A stretch of DNA of 64,000 bases from Escallonia rubra. Its lineage: Eukaryota > Streptophyta > Magnoliopsida > Escalloniales > Escalloniaceae. The stretch's first letter is position 1, and each line of letters begins with the position of its first letter. The notes below the pieces were generated by a model. That model made no database searches. It saw only the letters and a program-made list of their open reading frames with translations, and was not told the DNA's origin. Location of the stretch: NCBI GenBank assembly GCA_033065855.1, contig JAVXUO010001562.1, positions 248,001-312,000 of the forward strand, written 5' to 3'. Position numbers and translations under genes: made by a program. This document shows, piece by piece, positions 57,470 through 64,000 of the stretch.

Positions 57470-57720
57470 GTGTATAGCCTAACTTCATCCACAGGCTTTG
57501 TGCCACCGCTGAACTCACTAAAGATCTGGCGTAGTGGCTTCCTAACAACATTACCCAGAACATTCAATCTTCCTTTGTGAGACATTCCAATGACAATGGT
57601 CTCAACCCCAAGATCTACCGACCGATCAAACATCGCTTTCATGCCAGGAATCAAGGTCTCACAACCTTCAAGGGCAAACCTCTTGGCTGTAGTCCACTTT
57701 GTGGCCAAAAAGTTCTCAAA
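57470..57720 (-). pseudogene. Captured fragment of 2-oxoglutarate dehydrogenase E1 (unit 1)
   Basis: The minus-strand frame (within 57466-57798) contains '[20 protein letters not shown]', '[18 protein letters not shown]', '[20 protein letters not shown]' and '[13 protein letters not shown]', matching plant mitochondrial 2-oxoglutarate dehydrogenase E1 around residues 200-330 of about 1000. Thiamine-diphosphate binding parts further along are not included. It is a fragment only, with no mitochondrial targeting sequence, and is not expected to be functional. Confidence 0.88.
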
Positions 57721-57819
57721 CTGGGGCTCTCTTACCTCGGAGACACGCTTTTTCGGCGACCCAAGCGGCGGCGAAAACCTGTACACTGACAAACCCATGA
57801 AGATCCAAGAAAAGGACTA

Positions 57820-58035
57820 TTGGGAGATTCTAGAGGATCAAGCGATCCTCCGTTCATGACGACGAAGGTGAAGATAAAGATCACGAATAAGCAGTTGGAG
57901 GAGCTTCGGGGCAAGATTGACGTAAAGGGGCTGCCGGTGCAGCAGGTGCTAGCCCAGCTGATGAGTGCTGGTGATGGGTACGAGGCACATCAAAGGTCCT
58001 GGAGGCCGGCGTTACATAGTATACCGGAGGTTTAA
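57820..58035 (+). pseudogene. Captured DUF4228/PADRE-like fragment (unit 2)
   Basis: Second copy of the plus-strand fragment: 'VKIKITNKQLEELRGKIDVK' ... 'RSWRPALHSIPEV', with a few substitutions from unit 1. The sequence before it is shifted in frame relative to unit 1. Confidence 0.6.
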
Positions 58036-58085
58036 TAGATCGGCTTGATCCGTACATAGCGCCTCCTTCATCGTCGCTTGTTCCT

Positions 58086-58336
58086 GTGTATAGCCCAACT
58101 TCATCCACAGGCTTTGTGCCACTGCTGAACTCACTAAAGATCTGACGTAGTGGCTTCCTAACAACATTACCCAGAACATTCAATCTTCCTTTGTGAGACA
58201 TTCCAATGACAATGGTCTCAACCCCAAGATCTACCGACCGATCAAACATCGCTTTCATGCCAGGAATCAAGGTCTCACAACCTTCAAAGGCAAACCTCTT
58301 GGCTGCAGTCCACTTTATGGCCAAAAAGTTCTCAAA
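58086..58336 (-). pseudogene. Captured 2-oxoglutarate dehydrogenase E1 fragment (unit 2), in a 253-residue chimeric frame
   Basis: The minus frame 57881-58642 is open for 253 residues. It runs from the partial third unit (antisense to the DUF4228-like fragment) through the E1 fragment ('FENFLAIKWTAAKRFAFEG', '[18 protein letters not shown]', 'DEVGLYTGT') and into antisense of unit 2. The open frame across the fusion is striking, but it may be chance retention. Only the middle part is homologous to E1. Confidence 0.8.
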
Positions 58337-61300
58337 CTGGGGCTCTCTTACCTCGGAGACACGTTTTTCCGGTGACCCAAGCGGCGGCGAAAACCTGTAC
58401 ACTGACAAACCCATGAAGATCCAAGAAAAGGGACTCCTGGGAGATTCCAGAGGATCAAGCGATCCTCTGTTCACGACGACGGAGGTGAAGATAAAGATCA
58501 CGAAGAAGCAATTGGATGAGCTTCTGGGCAAGATTGACGTAAAGGAGGAATCTCCATCGATCTGCTCAACCTTTCGATCTCCGACGACATCTATCTCGCC
58601 CCTCTTTGCAAGCGAGATTTCACACTTGGAAAGGGAGATCACTGGTCAATGGCGTAAGTGAGCAATGGAGGAAGAACGTGGTGGTGGGTAAGTGAGCAAT
58701 GGAGGAAGAAAAATTGGAGAAGAAAAAGAAGAATAAAGAAAAAGAAGAATAGAAAAGAAGAAAAAAAAGAAGTAAATTGATGTCCAGGCAAATTGACGTG
58801 TTTACCCCTCACTAAAGGGAATTAACGGGACGCTGGTAGGCTCAATTCAACGGAATAACCTTATTTGGACAAATTAAAAGATCAGTGGTCACTTTGACAC
58901 AATTTGATGTCCAGTAGTCAAAATGAAATTTGCCTATAAGTTCAATGGTCAATGGCTTAATTAACTCATTTGAATAATGCTCGGATATTAGTAGAGTATC
59001 GAAGTTTAAAATAATTTTGGGGCAAAAATATAATTTTGAAAATTTTGGGGGGCATAAATGTAAATTATGGTTTTAGTGATGAAAAATAATGAAATGAGTG
59101 ATATCGTATGTTTTAGTGACATTTAATTTAATTAATAAAGATTAGGAGAGTTTTGGGGCAAAAATGTAATTTTTTGCGATTTTTGGGGCCATTTTGTAAA
59201 TTTTAGAAATTTGAGGGGCTATTTTGCAAATTTTGAAAATTATGCCTCATGTGTCAATTTTCAGAAAAGAGGGTGTAAGGAGATGCCACCCCCTTCTTGT
59301 TGATCTAATGACTAACCCCCATTTAATTGTAGAATAATGGATTGAGTTAATTAGAAACAAAAGAAGAAGAAAAAAATTGACATGAATGAACAGTACCCGA
59401 GAGGAAAAAAAAGATAGAGAACAGGAAGAACAAAACACAGAAACATGACAGCTTGGGGTAGGGGAAAATCAAGGGAAAACAAGAGAAATTCGGACCATTT
59501 CTTTAGGGTAACCCCTCAAACCGCTTGTGTGTGTGTTCTAGTGTGTGTTCGTGGGTTTGGTGTGCATTTTCGAGCATTGTGCAGTGTGTGTAAGGGCCAT
59601 GAACATGGCTGGGCAGTGAGGTGCTCTTGGGTGAATTTAGGTGCAACTTTGGTGTAATTAAGCATGTTAAATCCGTGTATGTGTGTGTAATAGGTGTGGG
59701 TAATGTTAAAGGGGGTGTAGCAATAAATTGGATGGAACCATATGAGTTCAGTGTGTGAGGTAAGTGTGAAACCGTGTGTGTTCACGTGATTGTGAAAGAT
59801 GCATGCTTCGGATGTGAATAGATGTGTGTGATTTGTGTTTAATTGTATGTGAGTGAGTGTAAACTAGGATAGTGTAATAAGTCTTATTGTCTTAGGGTGT
59901 ATTGGTAAGGAATTAGTGTGTGTTTGTGAATTATGTGTGTGTGAGATGGGTCACGGCACGAAGAAAGGAAGAAGAGACTATGCGTGTACAAGGTGAAGTA
60001 GTGTGTGTTAATTTGAATAGGAAGTGTCAGTGTCGCTAAAGGTAAAATCAATTAGACAAAGTCCAAAACAGTAACCCCCAGTATTTTTATGAAACGCAAG
60101 CTCTGGAATTTTTTTTGGGAATTTTCGGTATCCGCGAAGAATGCTAAATTAGGGTATCGATTAGGAGGAATTCTGAATTTATTTAACATAGTAAATAAAG
60201 CTATTTTAATCTGAAAATTTTATGAAAACCTTATTTTAATTGTATGATTCACATTCTAAAATTTCATGTCATTCCGAGGTTGATGAAACTGGCCTTTTAG
60301 CGCTCGATCCGGACACCGGTTCGGATTTTCGGGCGAAAAATTCACGAAACTACTTTTTAACCCAAAATTGACTTCAGGATGCTTAAAATAATATTTTAAG
60401 ATTTTTTGGAATTTTTCCGGTGCCAGAAACCCCCAGGGGTATTTTTGGTAATTGCCACCCCGAGGGGGTATTTTGATAATTTTACCCATAAAGGGTATTT
60501 TTGAGTAAATTTGCATGCGGTAAGAATATTTTAGGGATTTTGCTTACGGAAAAGTCATTTTGATGATTTAAGTGTAACGAGAGATATTTTGGTAATTCAC
60601 CATCCTGAAAAGGGTATTTTGGTAATTTTACCTATAAGATGTATTTTGAGGTAAATTCACATACAGTAAGATTGTTTGAGTGATTTTACTTGCGAAAAGG
60701 TTGTTTTTGTGATTCAAGTGTAAGAGGGGGTATTTTGGGAATTTGCCACCCGATGGGGTATTTTGGTAATTTGACCTAAGAAAGGTATTTTGGGTAAAAT
60801 TGCGTACGGTAAGGTTATTATAGTGATTCTAATTACGAGAACACCATTTTGTGATTTAAGTCCAAGAGGGGCATTTTGGTAATTTTACATGCCCGATGAG
60901 GGAGATTCATTTTAGGAGTATGTGTGAGTCCGTATTAAGTTATAATATTGCACTGTAGGCTATGTTCTGATGATTTGATTATCTCATTTAGGTTAAAGCT
61001 AAAGACTTCCAGTTATGATAATTTAGCTGTGAATTCAGGTAAGGGATTCTATCTGAACCATAGGTAAGAACTTTCGTCCGAACTCTTATTTTAATAACTC
61101 GTACTCGTAAGTACTCATTTAATCTACTTATGGCTAATGCCGAACTCTGAATTATGTATTGATATCAGCATGTGATTGCCCAGAAAACCCCAATGTTGAA
61201 CCTGAATCGATTATTTGGAAATATTGTGATGCTTGCCTATATTGCATGCTGAGCAAATTTGATAATTTTTTGTATCCATTCTTCCAAATTGTTGTGCCTA

Positions 61301-62396
61301 AATCTAATAATTATCCGCAATCGTTTTGCTGTTTATTTGTGGGTTTCTTCTGGAATTCCGAATGATGACTTATTTCGGTATGTTATGGTTACTGAAATCC
61401 GGTCTGATTTTGGTGAATTGAGCTTATGTTAATGCTCATTGATATTGTTGATTTTTCTGTGTTGACCTGGGTATCCGTTATGTGGGGAGACGGTATAAGG
61501 CTGGTCTGAATCCTACATGAAATGCAGGCTAGTACCCAATGGGACTAGTAATTACTTTGGTACATCATGCATGTGTACACCATGTTAGCTTTGCCAGAAT
61601 GGCATTGCAATCGGCCAGGATCAGCGTTGATTTTTGATTTTATTTGCACTGTATATATTGCTGTGACTGTTAAGGAAATGATTGGAAAATATTATCTGAG
61701 ATAATTTGTGCTCGTGTTGAAATCCCTTGAGAAATATTCATTGTATTTTGGAAATGACTGTCTCAGATGATCTGTGTGCGTTTTGAAATCCTTTGAAAAA
61801 CCATCATCGTATTTTGGAATGATGGCTTTGAAGATGATCTTTTATTGATCGTTCTGGAACCCATTATGATTATTATGGTTTAGTTTTATATATATTTTTG
61901 ATGAATTTTGATCCTTTTGGAAATCATTGAGTTTTTAATCATTTGAAGTATTCTGGAAATTTTTCGTCGGTTGGATTCTTTGGAATCGTTTTGTAATTCT
62001 TTTGTTAGTCTTTGTACGACCTTACTGAGCTCTCAAAAGCTCACCCTTCGTTTGATTCCCTTCTGCAGGTGATGGTCAGCTGTAGAACGCTCGGGAATGG
62101 GTTTAGAGTCTGAGTGAGATTCCGATGAGCCCATCACCACGGTATAGTAAGACCCCTGCGCGGGTCGGTACTGTTATTTGTTCTTAGGAATTTGAATTGC
62201 GAAGGACCTAAGCTGTAATAGTTCAAGTTAAGCAATTTGTAATCTAGTACTTTAAGAAATCTGAGTTGATGTTGAATTAGATGAATTAGAATATGTGTTA
62301 GTGAATAGATTTGACAGGTTTGATGTGAACCAGTAGGTTAACGTTCTGGGAGTTCGGGGCGGCGAAGCTCTGGATTTCTGGGGTTGTTACAAATAG

Positions 62397-63044
62397 TGAC
62401 AACGACGAACCGCTAGCTACGATGACGCCGACCGACTGCCTCACCACAATACCCACCAGCACTACATCCATCGCTACAGCCACCATCACACCTTAAACAA
62501 CCGTCATCAAACCATTAAGAATCGCCAGCTATAGTAACGGCGACTATTCGTCGCATAGTCTTCCACCCCTTCGACCCATCATACTAGAGCGGTTCGAGCT
62601 AGAAATCAAATTGGGGTTGAAGCTCTTTGGTTCCATGATGCAGTTGTTATTTGGAGTATATTCTAAAGTGATTGTCCAGATCTGTGAGTCATCTCAGCAT
62701 AATAAGTGGGATATGGGTGGAGAATTAAGCATTGGATGTTTTAATGGTGTGCAAATCAACCTCTATGAATGGTAGTGAATGGAATTTAATCGTCCGTCTA
62801 AACTCTAAAAGCTGAAGTTTAGTGAGGGAGGGGGGTGATAGGGGGTGACAGAGTTTATTACACCTTCGTATAATATATTAGAGATTTATATGGTTAAATG
62901 AGCACCCATTTAGAACCCACTTAAACTCGTGAGTTATTAGGTTTAAAATAAGTGACCCATTTAAGACCCAATTATTAAATGGATTGGTTTGGGTGAATTT
63001 TTAGTGGGCGGATAAATGGGTTTGGGTCACAATTTCCACCCTTA
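62397..63044. other. Right half of the outer hAT-like element
   Basis: Begins with 'acaacgacgaacc', which also occurs just before the LTR insertion point, and ends with the TTTCCACCCTTA terminus. The middle is anonymous, with 'cccatttaagacccaatta' style words near the end. Confidence 0.5.
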
Positions 63045-63084
63045 GGATAAGGTCTCTAGAATGTTCACTAACTCTCTACACATG

Positions 63085-64000
63085 CTTCTTGTACATAGAC
63101 CTGACAAAAATCTGCCCGTACCCGGTAAAAAATTCCAGGTACGGGTACCTATATTCACTACCCGTGAAAATCTGACCCATACCCGAACCGACCCACAATT
63201 TTCAGGTAGGTTCGGGTCGGTTTACGGGTTACCCGAATTTACCCGTTTTTCAAACTATAAATACAACCATTTGTGCCCTAAAGCCTCTCACTTTCATTTT
63301 TTTTAGTCTTCACCCTTCTTCTCACTTCTCATACCGCCGCTGCCGCTCGTTATTCTCTGCCACCGCTGCTCGTTCGAGATCTACCACCACTACCCTTCAT
63401 GCCTTCACTCCGTCAATCTGATACCGCAGCCACGGATCGAGTGACCGATCGTTTCTCCATCCTCCGTGCTCCGTCGCCGATCTTCTCTCCATCGCCAGAT
63501 CTATTGTTGAGTGTTAACTATCGCCGATCTTCTCTCCATCGCCAGATCTATTGTTGAGTGTTGACCGTCGCCACAAGATCACTGATCTTGTATTTTTTTG
63601 TTTTATTTTCTTTATTCAAGAATCGTGACCTTGTAGTTTTTTTCTTTTTTTTTTGTTTCTTCAAGAATCTTGATCTTGATTTTATCGACGTTGTGTAATA
63701 GATGTTAATGGAGATCGACTATTGTAATTGGCAATATCGTACTATGGTTGACTGTCGCCACTAGATCTACTGATCTTGAATTTTTTTTCTAGTCCTATTT
63801 TGTATATTCATGATTCCTGATCTTGATTTTATGTTTGTTGTGTAATAGATCATAATGGAGATTGATTATTGTAGTAATTAGCAATGTTGAAGATCTGATT
63901 TTGTGTAATAAAAGAAGAAAGAAAGGAGAAGAAAACATTTAAGAAGAAATGAATATTTGTTTCAAAAAAATTGTAAAATTTAATGTTTTACCCGCGGGTA
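63085..64000 (+). mobile_element. Start of another repeat, cut by the window end
   Basis: 'agacctgacaaaaatctgcc' followed by repeated 'acccgta', 'acccgaa' and 'ggttcgggtcggtt' words is familiar from ends of plant hAT-like elements. The window ends in 'ttacccgcgggta'. A C-rich leader at 63340-63480 and a 47-bp perfect-start tandem pair (63474-63520, 63521-63567; 'tcgccgatcttctctccatc') follow, then a looser duplication of about 150 bp (63590-63890). No coding domain is visible. Confidence 0.45.
63474..63567. repeat. 47-bp tandem duplication, two copies
   Basis: Two adjacent 47-bp units beginning 'tcgccgatcttctctccatc' and ending 'gagtgtta/gac', with two or three differences at the end of the unit. 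Confidence 0.85.

Larger units (their letters stand above)
57104..58545. repeat. Tandem array, 2.3 units of 616-617 bp, inside the Pack-MULE
   Basis: The marker 'ctggggctctcttacctcgg' occurs at 57104, 57721 and 58337. Units 1 and 2 are nearly identical by eye, with scattered substitutions and small gaps. The third stops within the plus-strand gene fragment and then runs into unique sequence toward the right TIR. Confidence 0.93.
56868..58967. mobile_element. Pack-MULE with chimeric, tandemly repeated host gene fragments
   Basis: The left TIR GAGTTAATTACGTCATTGAC and the right TIR (inverse GAGTTAATTAAGCCATTGAC) match over about 100 bp. The 9-bp duplication is ATTTGAGTA at 56859-56867 and ATTTGAATA at 58968-58976 (8 of 9). 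The interior is made of units of 617 and 616 bp (57104-57720, 57721-58336) plus a partial third (58337 to about 58545). Each unit joins a plus-strand fragment of one host gene to a minus-strand fragment of a 2-oxoglutarate dehydrogenase E1 gene. There is no transposase. It sits in the gypsy LTR described above. Confidence 0.92.
56790..62391 (+). mobile_element. Gypsy LTR fossil (probably solo), 5-bp TSD, holds a Pack-MULE
   Basis: It starts TGTAATATCTCG at 56790 and ends GGGTTGTTACA at 62391, flanked by AATAG at 56785-56789 and 62392-62396. Its net length without the Pack-MULE is about 3.5 kb. It contains a GT-rich block (59.5-60.0 kb), many 'ggtattttggtaat' lines (60.4-60.9 kb) and 'gtatagtaagacccctgcgc' near 62140. 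No gag-pol is present, and the first 80 bp are not repeated further in, so I read it as a single LTR left after recombination. Its 3' 2.3 kb aligns with 46.1-48.2 kb. Confidence 0.8.
56498..63044. mobile_element. hAT-like element (TAGAGGTGG ends), host of nested insertions
   Basis: The left end TAGAGGTGGCAAGATGGGT and the right end ...TTTCCACCCTTA are imperfect inverted repeats, both followed inward by 'aaatggattggttt' and 'acccattt' words. Such ends fit Tip100-type hAT elements. Both flanks contain 'ggataa', but offset by two bases, so the 8-bp duplication is not clean. The outer sequence left after removing inserts is about 950 bp (56498-56789 and 62397-63044). It contains a C-rich leader but no transposase. 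Confidence 0.6.

Overview
The window reads as nuclear DNA of a eudicot plant. It has two recognisable host genes with plant-type intron-exon structure, embedded in layers of plant-type transposable elements: Ty1/copia and Ty3/gypsy LTR fossils, L1-type LINE pieces, hAT elements with 8-bp target duplications, and Mutator-like elements (MULEs) with long terminal inverted repeats and 9-bp duplications. There are no bacterial operons, no CRISPR array, and I saw no tRNA or rRNA gene. The species cannot be fixed from sequence alone.  Layout: 1-3.3 kb is an old gypsy LTR remnant on the minus strand with a CA-rich stretch. 3.6-10.85 kb is a plus-strand LINE, split by a young Copia element (5339-10296). 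5.02-12.78 kb, without that Copia, is copy A of a segmental duplication whose copy B lies at 49.0-51.9 kb; both carry a MOZART1/GIP gene, truncated in A and full length in B. 12.8-16.3 kb holds a MULE end and an old Copia fossil. 16338-27683 is one large gypsy element with 2.3-kb LTRs, gag remains only and no visible pol; its right LTR carries a hAT insertion. 28.3-38.5 kb is an intact three-exon HLTF/RAD5-like gene (HIRAN, SNF2 ATPase, RING, helicase C) whose first intron contains a gene-fragment-carrying MULE. 39.1-48.2 kb is a mosaic of Copia and LINE scraps and a gypsy LTR broken by two related hAT elements, one of which contains a MULE. 49.0-56.3 kb contains copy B and the MOZART1-like gene with a large inferred 5'UTR intron. 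56.5-63.0 kb is a nest: a hAT element, with a gypsy LTR inserted in it, and in that LTR a Pack-MULE carrying tandemly repeated fusions of fragments from a 2-oxoglutarate dehydrogenase E1 gene and a second host gene. The last kilobase is the start of another repeat.  How it fits together: the HLTF/RAD5-like protein should act in replication-fork repair and chromatin remodelling, and the MOZART1-like protein in gamma-tubulin complex recruitment. They are unrelated neighbours on opposite strands. Most of the remaining sequence is transposon-derived. The most unusual items are the chimeric tandem Pack-MULE (56868-58967), the intronic MULE with four copies of one palindrome (30378-32176), the gag-only gypsy element with satellite-like arrays in both LTRs, and the A/B segmental duplication with an empty site for the Copia.
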